Source: an uncultured Mycoplasma sp. (GTDB lineage: Bacteria > Bacillota_I > Bacilli_A > RF39 > UBA660). Taken from it: a stretch of DNA of 64,000 bases. Location: contig CABUPU010000004.1 of the NCBI GenBank assembly GCA_902493595.1, positions 1 to 64,000 on the forward strand. Direction: 5' to 3'. The position numbers and the translations under genes were made by a program. The notes beneath the pieces were generated by a model. It was not told where the DNA came from, searched no databases, and saw only the letters and a program-made list of their open reading frames with translations. How positions within the stretch are numbered: the first letter of the stretch is position 1; each line of letters opens with the position of its first letter. This document shows, piece after piece, positions 40,808 through 49,135 of this stretch.

Positions 40808-42628
40808 CTATATTTCATTAAAATATATGTCGTACCACACTAAAAATGTGTATATTGTCCAAACCTTTTTATATGAATCTCTTTTACCATTTTTATGTTC
40901 TTCGAGAAGTTTATTAATTTTTTTTGTATCAAAAAATAATTTTGCACTTTCTCCATTAAATTTTTCTTTAATTATATTATATAACTTATCAGTTTTAATC
41001 CACTCTCTCAAAGGAACAGGAAACCCAAGCTTTTTCTTTTTATATGCTTCATTAGGTATTACCTTCGAAGCGGCTTTTCTAAGAGCAACCTTTGTAGTTT
41101 CTTTATTTATTTTTGCATAAGTAGGTAAAGATTTTGCAACTTCATAAACTTTATTATCTAGAAATGGAGTTCTTGCCTCAAGGCCAAACATCATTGTATT
41201 TCTATCTACTGCATGTAAAAAATCATTTACTAACCAATAATAATAATCAATCATTTGTCTTTGAATTAATGTAGAATTATCTTTATATCTATCATAAATA
41301 TTCTTTACAATATCTTTTGTATTTATTTGATTTGGAATTTTAACAATACTTTGTGCTTCTTTATCACGAAATACTCTTCCTAAACCAATGTTATAATTTT
41401 CTAACTTTTGTCCTCTTCGATAAAGAAAATTAAAACCTCTTATATCTGGAAAAATACTCACAATATTTGAGACAATATGTCTTAAAAAATAAGGTAATTT
41501 CATATATCCTTGCATAGTAAGTTCCTCTTGGTAAGAGTTATAACCTGCAAAAAATTCATCTGCTCCTTCACCAGAAAGAACAACTTTTACCTCTTTCGAA
41601 GCTATTTCTGACACAAAATATAAAGCAATTGCTGATGGGTCCGCTAAAGGTTCATCCATATAATACATAATTTTAGGAAAAGATTCTATATATTCATCCA
41701 TAGTAATTTTCTTTGAATAATTTTCAATACCTAACTTATCAGATAAATCTTTTGCATAACTAATTTCATCAAATTTTGGATTATCATATCCAACGGTAAA
41801 CGTTTTATCTGGTTTTGCAAGTGAAACTATATACGAAGAATCTATTCCACTTGATAAAAATGAACCTACTTCAACATCACTTATTTGATGATATTCAACT
41901 GAATTTTTCATTGCTTTATCAATATTATCAACAATTTTATCCATATCATCATTTTTTTCTTTAAATTCTAGTGTAAAGAAACTTTTTGTTTTAATCTTAC
42001 CATCTTTATAAATTAAATAGGTTCCTGGGTCAAGTCTATATACCCCTTTGAAAAAGGTTTCTGATGTTGGAACAGAGTTAAAACATAAATATGCAGATAA
42101 TATATCAGTATTTAGTTTTTTTTCAAAATCTGGATTTGCTAAAAATGCTTTTGGTTCTGAGGCAAACATAAATGTATCATTAAATTTTGCATAATAAAGT
42201 GGTTTAATACCAAAACCATCTCTTGCCATAAATAATTCATTTTTATTTTTATCCCATATTGCAAAAGAAAACATACCTCTTAAATGATTTGGAAGTTTTT
42301 CACCCCACTGTTCATAACCATGAAGTATTACTTCAGTATCAGTTTTTGTTTTAAAAACATGTTTCTTTTTTAATAAAGCGTCTTTTAATTCCTTAAAATT
42401 ATAAACTTCTCCATTATAAATAATAACCTTACTTTTATCTTCATTATATATTGGTTGTGCACCAGTATTTAAATCAATTATTGCAAGTCTACGATGAGCA
42501 AGTGCACAATTATCATCAATATAAAAACCTTCACCATCTGGACCACGATGCTCAATTTTTTTTGACATATCTTTAATTATTTTCTCTTTGTTTTCTTTAT
42601 TATTTACAAATCCTACGATTCCACACAT
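40808..42628 (-). CDS. asnB: Glutamine-hydrolysing asparagine synthetase
   Basis: 606 aa. The mature-type N-terminal Cys2 is present (MCGIVGFVNN), with a class II glutaminase domain to about residue 200 (HRRLAIIDLNTGAQP). The synthetase domain has the PP-loop LSSGIDSSYI and the conserved SGEGADEFFAGY. It makes Asn from Asp, ATP and Gln; some relatives amidate cell-wall mDAP or other substrates, which is worth noting next to murE. Complete. Confidence 0.92.
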   Translation of the reverse strand: MCGIVGFVNNKENKEKIIKDMSKKIEHRGPDGEGFYIDDNCALAHRRLAIIDLNTGAQPIYNEDKSKVIIYNGEVYNFKELKDALLKKKHVFKTKTDTEVILHGYEQWGEKLPNHLRGMFSFAIWDKNKNELFMARDGFGIKPLYYAKFNDTFMFASEPKAFLANPDFEKKLNTDILSAYLCFNSVPTSETFFKGVYRLDPGTYLIYKDGKIKTKSFFTLEFKEKNDDMDKIVDNIDKAMKNSVEYHQISDVEVGSFLSSGIDSSYIVSLAKPDKTFTVGYDNPKFDEISYAKDLSDKLGIENYSKKITMDEYIESFPKIMYYMDEPLADPSAIALYFVSEIASKEVKVVLSGEGADEFFAGYNSYQEELTMQGYMKLPYFLRHIVSNIVSIFPDIRGFNFLYRRGQKLENYNIGLGRVFRDKEAQSIVKIPNQINTKDIVKNIYDRYKDNSTLIQRQMIDYYYWLVNDFLHAVDRNTMMFGLEARTPFLDNKVYEVAKSLPTYAKINKETTKVALRKAASKVIPNEAYKKKKLGFPVPLREWIKTDKLYNIIKEKFNGESAKLFFDTKKINKLLEEHKNGKRDSYKKVWTIYTFLVWYDIYFNEI

Positions 42629-42643
42629 ACTATCACCTTCTTG

Positions 42644-43207
42644 TTAGTTTTCTTTATATGTACTTTTATATAAATCTACTTCTTCATTTGAATTTTCTTT
42701 ATTAAATTTAATTTCTGGTAAATCACTTAATGATGCAAGTCCAAAATAATCTAAAAATTCTCTTGTTGTTTTATATAAATTTGGATGTCCTGGTAAATCA
42801 GACTTTCCACATACTTTAATTAAGTCTTTTGCCATTAATTTTTTTATCATAAAAGATGAAGAAATTCCTCTTAAATTGTCTACACCAGTTCTAGTAATTG
42901 GTTCATTATATGCAATAATTGCAAGTGTTTCAAGTGCTGCTTGAGATAATGTTTCAGTTCCTGAAGTATCCTTAATTAGTTTTTGATAATACTCAATATG
43001 CTCTTTTTTAGTCGTTAATTTAAAAGAGTTAGATAAATAACTTATTCGAATACCTCTTTCAGCTTTTTCATATTCTTTCTGTAAATCATTTAAAAGTTTT
43101 CTAGCTTCTTTTTCATCAATTTCCAAAACTTCACAAATTTTTTCTAAAGTAATACCTTCATCTCCGACCACAAATAGTATTCCCTCTAAAACTGCTAATT
43201 TATTCAT
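42644..43207 (-). CDS. scpB: Segregation and condensation protein B
   Basis: About 187 aa. Two winged-helix domains with the family segment LSQAALETLAIIAYNEPITR, then LRGISSSFMIKKLMAKDLIK. It partners ScpA and SMC in chromosome condensation. The longest frame starts at 43222; the ATG at 43207 overlaps the scpA stop (ATGAATAA) with GAGG upstream, so I chose it. Confidence 0.93.
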   Translation of the reverse strand: MNKLAVLEGILFVVGDEGITLEKICEVLEIDEKEARKLLNDLQKEYEKAERGIRISYLSNSFKLTTKKEHIEYYQKLIKDTSGTETLSQAALETLAIIAYNEPITRTGVDNLRGISSSFMIKKLMAKDLIKVCGKSDLPGHPNLYKTTREFLDYFGLASLSDLPEIKFNKENSNEEVDLYKSTYKEN

Positions 43208-43916
43208 TATATACCTCAACATATATTTTACTAAAATTTTTGTTTTGTGACAAGGTTATCAAATTATCTTTACTCATTTCTAAAATACTTAAAAAAGTAA
43301 CAACAATTTCCTCTTTTGTACATTCATTAAAAAGCCTAGTAAACTCAACCTTTTTTTCTCTACTCAAAATATCTTTTATATAATTAATTTTATCTTTAAC
43401 ACTAATTTCTTTTCTAGCAATTTTTGTATTTCTTGGTTTTTTATACTCTAATCTTTCGGATATTTCAAGCATTGCATTAACAAGATCCTCTAAAGAAACA
43501 TCATCACTTAAATAAGTTTCATTATTAGCATATTCCTTTAAACTTTCTGGTACTTTTGTAAAATAATCTTGTCTATTTTTTTCAAGTTCACGAAAATCAT
43601 TAGTAATAGTTTGATATTTTTCATATTCAATTAATCTATTACGTAAATCTTCTTCACTATTAATTTCATAATTATCATCGTCTTCTTCTTCATCAAAACC
43701 TAATATAATTTTACTTTTTAAATGTATTAGTTCTGATGCCATAACTAAATACTCACTTTTATTATCTAAATCATTTTTATCAAGTGAGTTTATAAAGTTG
43801 ATGTATTCATCTATTATTATCTTTAAATCTATTTCATATATGTCAAGTTCATGTTTTTTAACCATATGAAGCATTAAATCTAAAGGTCCTGTAAAATCTT
43901 TAATATTAAAATTCAT
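43200..43916 (-). CDS. scpA: Segregation and condensation protein A
   Basis: 238 aa kleisin. The N-terminal SMC-neck-binding helix has FTGPLDLMLHMVKKHELDIY, and the C-terminal winged helix ends the chain (IVVTFLSILEMSKDN). The acidic middle (EEEDDDNYEINSEEDL) is typical. Overlaps scpB by 8 bp, so translationally coupled. Confidence 0.93.
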   Translation of the reverse strand: MNFNIKDFTGPLDLMLHMVKKHELDIYEIDLKIIIDEYINFINSLDKNDLDNKSEYLVMASELIHLKSKIILGFDEEEDDDNYEINSEEDLRNRLIEYEKYQTITNDFRELEKNRQDYFTKVPESLKEYANNETYLSDDVSLEDLVNAMLEISERLEYKKPRNTKIARKEISVKDKINYIKDILSREKKVEFTRLFNECTKEEIVVTFLSILEMSKDNLITLSQNKNFSKIYVEVYNE

Positions 43917-43927
43917 TTTTCTCCTTA

Positions 43928-44863
43928 CTAACTACAAGTAAAGAATTCAGCGGTCATTTCATAATTAATTTTAATTGGACTTACTCCTTTACTATAGTAA
44001 TAAATATTATCAATTTTTGTATCACCGGCATTATAATCCATAGTTAATCTATATCTAAATCCATTAGTTATTTCAGTTACTGTTGCAGTAACACCTGACT
44101 TACCTTCAAAAGATGCTGCTAAAGTAGTGTATTCATTAAATAAGTTTGCATAATTTACATTATCATTAGTAACTATTATAGTATCTTCATATTTAAATAA
44201 CTTATCATTTTCAAAAAAATATATAATTGATTCGCCATTATTATTTTTACAAGTCATCGCAGATTTATTTTCACTATCAACATCAAGGCTAATTAAATCA
44301 TAATCACTTTCCTCGAGTTTAGCAATATTATACTTTGTTGGAGTAACACTTAACTGATATGAAAAGTTTTTATTAGATTTATTAGTAATAATACCATTAA
44401 TTTTAATTACAGAAATTTGAGAATTACTGTCATCATATAGTCTAATAAAATATGAATCATTTGTTAAATTAAGTTCTTTATCTGCATTATTGTTAACTAA
44501 AAAACTTAGTGTTCCAGCATCAAAACTAATATTAGTAAATGTAGTTTCATTTAACTTTACTTCATTATTTGTAAATGCATAAATAGTATTTTTACTATTT
44601 TCGGTAACATTTGTTGTGGTGTTAGTCCCATTTTCAGTACCATTTGTAGTGTTATTATTTACTACATAATTATTCGTAAAGGCTTTATTATATAAATAAT
44701 CACGATATGCTTTTTGAATATCAGGTAAGAAATAAATTACCACAATAAAAATAATAAATAAAAAAAGTGTTCCAATCCAACCATATTTTTTTGTATCAGT
44801 TCTTCCTATTGTAACTGATTGTAAAGGATTTGTATCTATATTAACTTTTCTTCTTCTAGCCAA
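43928..44863 (-). CDS. Single-pass membrane protein with Asn/Thr-rich linker
   Basis: 311 aa. A cytoplasmic basic N-terminus (ARRRKVN), one TM helix at about 29-48, then an Asn/Thr-rich linker (NNTTNGTENGTNTTTN) and an external beta-rich region of about 200 residues. No family is recognised. It lies 11 bp upstream of scpA in the same direction, so it may be co-transcribed with scpAB. Confidence 0.75.
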   Translation of the reverse strand: MARRRKVNIDTNPLQSVTIGRTDTKKYGWIGTLFLFIIFIVVIYFLPDIQKAYRDYLYNKAFTNNYVVNNNTTNGTENGTNTTTNVTENSKNTIYAFTNNEVKLNETTFTNISFDAGTLSFLVNNNADKELNLTNDSYFIRLYDDSNSQISVIKINGIITNKSNKNFSYQLSVTPTKYNIAKLEESDYDLISLDVDSENKSAMTCKNNNGESIIYFFENDKLFKYEDTIIVTNDNVNYANLFNEYTTLAASFEGKSGVTATVTEITNGFRYRLTMDYNAGDTKIDNIYYYSKGVSPIKINYEMTAEFFTCS

Positions 44864-44926
44864 GTTATTCCCTCCTACTCTTCATAATAATTATACTATA
44901 TTTGCAAATATAAAACAAGAAAAGTA

Positions 44927-44955
44927 TTGCACTTTAATTTAATTATTGTTATAAT
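44927..44955 (+). promoter_or_regulatory. Promoter of tRNA-Met
   Basis: TTGCAC (44927-44932), 17 bp, TATAAT (44950-44955). Confidence 0.75.
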
Positions 44956-44985
44956 ATATCTAGTTTTGTTGAAGCAAAACGTTTT

Positions 44986-45062
44986 GGCGGGGTATATCAA
45001 CTGGCTAGATAGTTCGGTTCATACCCGAAATGTTGGGGGTTCGAGTCCCTCCCCCGCTACCA
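44986..45062 (+). tRNA. tRNA-Met (elongator, anticodon CAT)
   Basis: 77 nt including CCA. Acceptor GGCGGGG with CCCCGCT (first pair G-U), D-arm ATCAACTGGCTAGAT, anticodon stem TTCGG/CCGAA around loop TTCATAC, T-arm GGGGGTTCGAGTCCCTC. The initiator hallmark (three G-C pairs in the anticodon stem) is absent, and the sequence resembles Bacillus elongator tRNA-Met. An Ile2 (lysidine) tRNA is less likely. Confidence 0.92.
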
Positions 45063-45072
45063 AATAAATTTA

Positions 45073-45133
45073 TGTCAAACATTAATGTTTGACTTTAATA
45101 AATAACTAATTCTAGTAAGGGTTAGTTTTTTTA
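45073..45133 (+). terminator. Two hairpins after tRNA-Met
   Basis: A near-palindrome GTCAAACAT/ATGTTTGAC (45074-45094) is followed by AACTAA/TTAGTT with a T7 tail (about 45103-45133). The second is the likely terminator. Confidence 0.6.
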
Positions 45134-45190
45134 TACTATTAAAACTGTTTAAAAATCAATTAAGAAAAATAAATTTTTATTTAAAAAGTA

Positions 45191-45219
45191 TTGCATATTG
45201 TCAATAAATAGTGTATATT
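45191..45219 (+). promoter_or_regulatory. Promoter of the abiF leader
   Basis: TTGCAT (45191-45196), 17 bp, TATATT (45214-45219). Transcription would start a few nt before the first AbiF hairpin. Confidence 0.7.
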
Positions 45220-45225
45220 ACTTAT

Positions 45226-45271
45226 TGAGATGTGCCTAGGAAACTTTAGAAGCCCTAGGTCTTTTTCATTT
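45226..45271 (+). ncRNA. AbiF-associated RNA hairpin, copy 1 (leader)
   Basis: CCTAGG (45235-45240), the loop AAACTTTAGAAGC, CCTAGG (45254-45259), then CTTTTTCATTT. It lies between promoter and ribosome-binding site of abiF and looks like a terminator. The same 40-nt block returns after the gene with an identical loop. A structured RNA next to abiF genes has been described by comparative genomics. Confidence 0.75.
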
Positions 45272-45285
45272 TATAGGAGGTAAAA

Positions 45286-46173
45286 ATGGCTAAAGAATTT
45301 AAATCAACAAATGAATTATTAGAAATAATTAATTCAAAAGGTTTATTAGTAAAAGATAATAATAATTTCAGATATCTAATTGGAAAGTACTCATATTATT
45401 CAATAGTAAATACTTATAAGCTGATATTTAAAATTGGAAATAACTATAAAAATAACGCTTCGTTCGAAGAAATATTTGCAATGTATAAGTTTGATAAGAA
45501 CTTAAAAATAATAATGCTTAAATATATTCTTGAAATTGAAGCTGTTATTAAAACAAAAATTGCTAATCTATTTGCTGAAAAGTATGGATTAGAAGATTAT
45601 TTAAATATTAACAATTTTGATTTAAAAGATGATAATTCTAATTTAGAACATATAGAAAAATTAATTGAAGAAATAAAAAATGAAATTGATAAAGGAAATG
45701 GTAAACATGATGCAATAACTCATTATATGAATAAGTATGGATTTGTTCCACCTTGGGTTGTTACTAAAATATTATCTCTTGGAACTATTAGTAAATTTTA
45801 TGGTTTAATGAAACAACAAGATAGACAAGAAATAAGTAAGCAATTTCATATAAATGATAGAATATTAAAAAATATTCTTGGTAATTTAACATCAGTTCGT
45901 AATATAGCAGCTCACGATGATAGATTATATACCTATAGAAGTACTTTCTATATTAGATTAGACAAAACTAAAAAATCACCAGATAAAGTATTACATACAA
46001 ATATGTATATAATAATTAAATCGTTGGAATTATTATTAGAAAACGATCAAGCAATTGAAATGAAAAACTTAATTATAAAGGAATTAGATATATTAAAAAA
46101 TAGTTTAACTTCAATAAAAATTGATGAAGTATTAAAGGTAATGGGATTCGATAAGAACTATTACACTGCATAA
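45286..46173 (+). CDS. abiF: Abi-family (AbiD/AbiF-type) HEPN abortive-infection protein
   Basis: 295 aa. The Abi_2 pattern starts with KSTNELLEIINSKGLLVKDN, then FRYLIGKYSYYSIVNTYK. The C-terminal HEPN signature is SVRNIAAHDDRLY with RN-x3-H, the active site of HEPN ribonucleases. Such proteins act as RNA-cutting toxins in abortive infection and are thought to be related to Cas13. AGGAGG precedes the ATG. It is bracketed by two copies of one RNA hairpin, which may be its RNA antitoxin or regulator. Intact. Confidence 0.88.
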   Translation: MAKEFKSTNELLEIINSKGLLVKDNNNFRYLIGKYSYYSIVNTYKLIFKIGNNYKNNASFEEIFAMYKFDKNLKIIMLKYILEIEAVIKTKIANLFAEKYGLEDYLNINNFDLKDDNSNLEHIEKLIEEIKNEIDKGNGKHDAITHYMNKYGFVPPWVVTKILSLGTISKFYGLMKQQDRQEISKQFHINDRILKNILGNLTSVRNIAAHDDRLYTYRSTFYIRLDKTKKSPDKVLHTNMYIIIKSLELLLENDQAIEMKNLIIKELDILKNSLTSIKIDEVLKVMGFDKNYYTA

Positions 46174-46198
46174 ATATTGATTCACAGCATATAATAAT

Positions 46199-46246
46199 AA
46201 TGAAAAGTGCCTAGGAAACTTTAGAAGCCCTAGGCCTTTTTCATTT
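46199..46246 (+). ncRNA. AbiF-associated RNA hairpin, copy 2 (downstream)
   Basis: CCTAGG (46210-46215) and CCTAGG (46229-46234) around the same 13-nt loop as copy 1. Here the stem is longer because AATGAAAAG (46199-46207) pairs with CTTTTTCATT. It ends in T-rich sequence, so it also serves as the abiF terminator. Confidence 0.75.
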
Positions 46247-46365
46247 ATCTCATTATAAAAGTAATGATAAACATGATGAAAAATGAATACTAATATAAGA
46301 TTAATTGTTTATGAAATATTTTTGAAGTTTCAAACATACAACGTATTTGTACGGAATAAATATTT

Positions 46366-46391
46366 AATAGATAGAAATATCTATTTTTTTT
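46366..46391 (+). terminator. Intrinsic terminator, no upstream gene
   Basis: AATAGATA (46366-46373), GAAA loop, TATCTATT (46378-46385), long T run. Confidence 0.75.
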
Positions 46392-46401
46392 TAAACAAAA
46401 T

Positions 46402-46428
46402 AAAGTGTTCAGTCAAGAACACTTTTTT
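46402..46428 (+). terminator. Second intrinsic terminator
   Basis: AAAGTGTTC (46402-46410), loop AGTCAA, GAACACTTT (46417-46425), T run. Confidence 0.75.
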
Positions 46429-46547
46429 AGAGGTGATTATTTATAATAAATAATCCAATATAATTTTAGCATGTTTTTCTATAAACCTCAACGAACAAGT
46501 GAGTATAATTTTACTTAATTAATGAGAAAATAATATTAGAAAGACTG

Positions 46548-46805
46548 GTGAGCATATTGCATAATAAAAATGATGAAAATTATATTTATTATTTAGTTGC
46601 TCACAACCTAAAATCTATTAGAAAGAAAAAAGGATTTACTCAAGCTAAATTTGCAGAACTTTGTAATTATAGTGAAGGATTTATAATGAATATTGAAAGT
46701 AATAAATATTTACAAACATTTAGTTTAGGAACACTTTGGAAGTTTGCCCAAGTTTTAGAAATTGATATACGAGAGTTATTTATACCAATTGATGATAATA
46801 AATAA
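46548..46805 (+). CDS. Small XRE-family HTH protein
   Basis: 85 aa, almost all HTH_XRE: NLKSIRKKKGFTQAKFAELC, then NYSEGFIMNIESNKYLQTFS and FAQVLEIDIRELF. The GTG start at 46548 has only a weak AGAAAG upstream, so the exact start is uncertain. It stands alone before rnjA. Target unknown. Confidence 0.8.
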   Translation: MSILHNKNDENYIYYLVAHNLKSIRKKKGFTQAKFAELCNYSEGFIMNIESNKYLQTFSLGTLWKFAQVLEIDIRELFIPIDDNK

Positions 46806-46830
46806 CTTTTTTTCATTTGTAGACAAAACA

Positions 46831-46853
46831 TAAAATATATGATATAATCTATT
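46831..46853 (+). promoter_or_regulatory. Promoter of rnjA
   Basis: A TATAAT box lies at about 46843-46848, with a TAGACA-type -35 box 17 bp before it. The extent given is approximate. Confidence 0.45.
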
Positions 46854-46895
46854 TGTTTTTGAAAAACTTTTAAAAATAAGAAAGAAGGATTTTAT

Positions 46896-48569
46896 ATGAA
46901 AAATGAAATAGAGGAAACATCTATAGTTGCTTTAGGTGGCCTTGGAGAAGTTGGAAAAAACATGTATGTCATTACTCATAAAGATGAAATAATTATAATA
47001 GATTGTGGAGTTCTTTTCCCTGAGGATGACTTACTTGGAATAGATTATGTTATACAAGATTATACATATCTTAAACAAAATGAAAGCAAAATTAAAGCAT
47101 TAATAATAACACATGGTCATGAAGATCATATTGGAGGAATTCCATTTTTACTTCAAAGTGTAAATATTCCTGTTATTTATGCTCCGAAAATTGCTACAGA
47201 TTTAATTAATAAAAAACTTGAGGAAAGAAATATTAATTACAAAAATATTGAACTAATAAATAAAGACTTAGTTTTAGAGTATAAATATTTTAAAATTGAA
47301 TTTGTTAATACTACTCACTCAATACCAGATAGTTTTGCAATATGTATTCATACACCAAATGGAACGATTTTTGAAACTGGAGATTTTAAATTTGATTTAA
47401 CCCCAATTGGACCAATGGCAGATATTCATAAAATGGCTAAAATTGGTGCTGAAGGTGTAACACTACTTTTAAGTGATTCAACCAATGCTCTATCCGAAGG
47501 TTATTCAAAAAGTGAATCATCAGTTGATGGAACTTTAAATGATATTATATCAAGACATCACGGAAGAGTTATAATTGCAACATTTGCCTCAAATATATTT
47601 AGAATTAAACATATAGTTGAAACTTGTAAGCAATACGGAAGAAAAATAATTGTCTTTGGAAGAAGTATGGAAAATGCAATCGAACTTGCTAGTAATAATG
47701 GTCTTATCGAAGATAAAAGTATATTTATAGATGCATATCAAGCAAAAAGTTTAAAAAGAAATGAAGTATGTATATTATGTACTGGTACTCAAGGAGAACC
47801 TCTTGCGGCTTTATCAAGAATAGCTAATGGTGTTCATAAACAAATATCATTATTAAATGATGATTTAGTAATATTTTCATCAAGTGCTATACCAGGTAAT
47901 GCAAATAGTATAAATAAAATTATTAATAAACTTTATTTAAAAGGTGTAAGAGTATTTACTAATACTGAATTTAGTGATATACATACATCTGGTCATGCTA
48001 AAGAAGAAGAACTTAAATGGATGCTTAGAATTATTAAACCAGCTTATTTTATGCCAATGCATGGTGAATACAGAATGCTTAAAAAACATGCTGAAATTGC
48101 TAAAATGTGTGATGTTGAAAATTCTTTAATTTGTGAAAATGGTAATGTTGTAAAAATGCTTAATGGAAAAGTGTATAAAGATGGTAATGTTATATCTGGC
48201 GATGTTTATGTTGATGGATCAAGAGTTGGTGATGTAGGCTCTGTAGTTATAAAGGATAGAAAACTTATGAGTCATGACGGTATTTTAATCACTATTTTAA
48301 ATATTAATACTTTAACAAGAAAATTATTAATAAAACCAAATGTTACTGCGCGTGGATTTGTTACAATAAATGAAAATATTGAATTAATTAATAAAATAGA
48401 AAATAAAATTTCTGATATTACAAATAATTACCTAGCAAAATCAATTTATAGTTATACTGATTTAAAAAATCAAATCATTTTAGAGGTTCTTCCATATATT
48501 AATGAACTTACAGGAAGAAGACCAATTATATTACCTGTAATTATGGAAGTTAATCAATCTATATATTAA
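46896..48569 (+). CDS. rnjA: Ribonuclease J
   Basis: 557 aa metallo-beta-lactamase/beta-CASP nuclease. The zinc motif is THGHEDHIGGIPF, preceded by ALGGLGEVGKNMYVI. The beta-CASP region has SDSTNALSEGYSKSE and the C-terminal domain is complete. It has 5'-3' exonuclease and endonuclease activity in mRNA decay and rRNA maturation. With RNase Y encoded 1 kb away, the main Gram-positive RNA-decay enzymes are neighbours here. Confidence 0.95.
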   Translation: MKNEIEETSIVALGGLGEVGKNMYVITHKDEIIIIDCGVLFPEDDLLGIDYVIQDYTYLKQNESKIKALIITHGHEDHIGGIPFLLQSVNIPVIYAPKIATDLINKKLEERNINYKNIELINKDLVLEYKYFKIEFVNTTHSIPDSFAICIHTPNGTIFETGDFKFDLTPIGPMADIHKMAKIGAEGVTLLLSDSTNALSEGYSKSESSVDGTLNDIISRHHGRVIIATFASNIFRIKHIVETCKQYGRKIIVFGRSMENAIELASNNGLIEDKSIFIDAYQAKSLKRNEVCILCTGTQGEPLAALSRIANGVHKQISLLNDDLVIFSSSAIPGNANSINKIINKLYLKGVRVFTNTEFSDIHTSGHAKEEELKWMLRIIKPAYFMPMHGEYRMLKKHAEIAKMCDVENSLICENGNVVKMLNGKVYKDGNVISGDVYVDGSRVGDVGSVVIKDRKLMSHDGILITILNINTLTRKLLIKPNVTARGFVTINENIELINKIENKISDITNNYLAKSIYSYTDLKNQIILEVLPYINELTGRRPIILPVIMEVNQSIY

Positions 48570-48575
48570 AAAAAC

Positions 48576-48600
48576 TGCAATAATCATATTGCAATTTTTT
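48576..48600. terminator. Bidirectional terminator between rnjA and the JAMM gene
   Basis: TGCAAT (48576-48581) and ATTGCA (48588-48593), with T runs on both strands. Confidence 0.75.
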
Positions 48601-49109
48601 TATAGGTATTTTTCTAATTGTTCATTTTGACTATAGAATCTATCAAAGGTTAAATACTTTGCTCCATCTTTTATTAATACCTGTGGTTTTTGAACCTCTC
48701 TACTTTTAAAAACAGTTTCACAATTTAAAGTAAAATATTTTGGACTAAATATCATACAAATTTTATCACTTGCCCAATGTTTTTCTAATACATTTCTATC
48801 AGTTTCAGAAAATACACTAGTATATTGTCCATGTGAATGATAACAGCCAATAACTTCGAGGTTTTTAGATTTAGCAAAATTTAATGCTCTTGACTCATAA
48901 AAAAGTGGAAACATAAATTCATTTGCAGAACCAACTAAATCTTTTTCATAATACATTTGTGTAACATAAAAATATTTAAGCCCATCCTTTTCTATCATAC
49001 TACCTAAAAGATAACCTCCACATTCGTGAAATTCATCCATAAATGCGTGATTTATAATAGCATCAGACACATTTAAATTCATAATAACAATTGATTTTTG
49101 TGTTTCCAT
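48600..49109 (-). CDS. JAB/MPN (JAMM) domain metalloprotein
   Basis: 169 aa. The JAMM zinc motif is complete: Glu in HECGGYLLG and CYHSHGQYTSVFSETD (HxHx7Sx2D). This fold is found in isopeptidases that remove ubiquitin-like proteins and in RadC-like proteins. No ubiquitin-like or E1/E2 gene is nearby, so this does not look like a CBASS or Bil operon. It lies 26 bp downstream of rny on the same strand, so co-transcription with RNase Y is likely. Substrate unknown. Confidence 0.8.
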   Translation of the reverse strand: METQKSIVIMNLNVSDAIINHAFMDEFHECGGYLLGSMIEKDGLKYFYVTQMYYEKDLVGSANEFMFPLFYESRALNFAKSKNLEVIGCYHSHGQYTSVFSETDRNVLEKHWASDKICMIFSPKYFTLNCETVFKSREVQKPQVLIKDGAKYLTFDRFYSQNEQLEKYL

Positions 49110-49135
49110 AATATCCTTTCAAAAAGAAGAAGTCA

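Larger units (their letters stand above)
46247..46547 (+). other. Intergenic region with two tandem terminators
   Basis: No ORF is convincing. Two intrinsic terminators on the + strand lie 35 bp apart (see next two entries). About 120 bp before the first has no gene, so a small RNA could be encoded there. Confidence 0.4.

Noticed and set aside
48600..49109. JAMM gene as part of a CBASS or Bil-type ubiquitin-like defence operon
   Set aside because: No E1, E2, ubiquitin-like or cyclase gene is near; neighbours are rny and rnjA.
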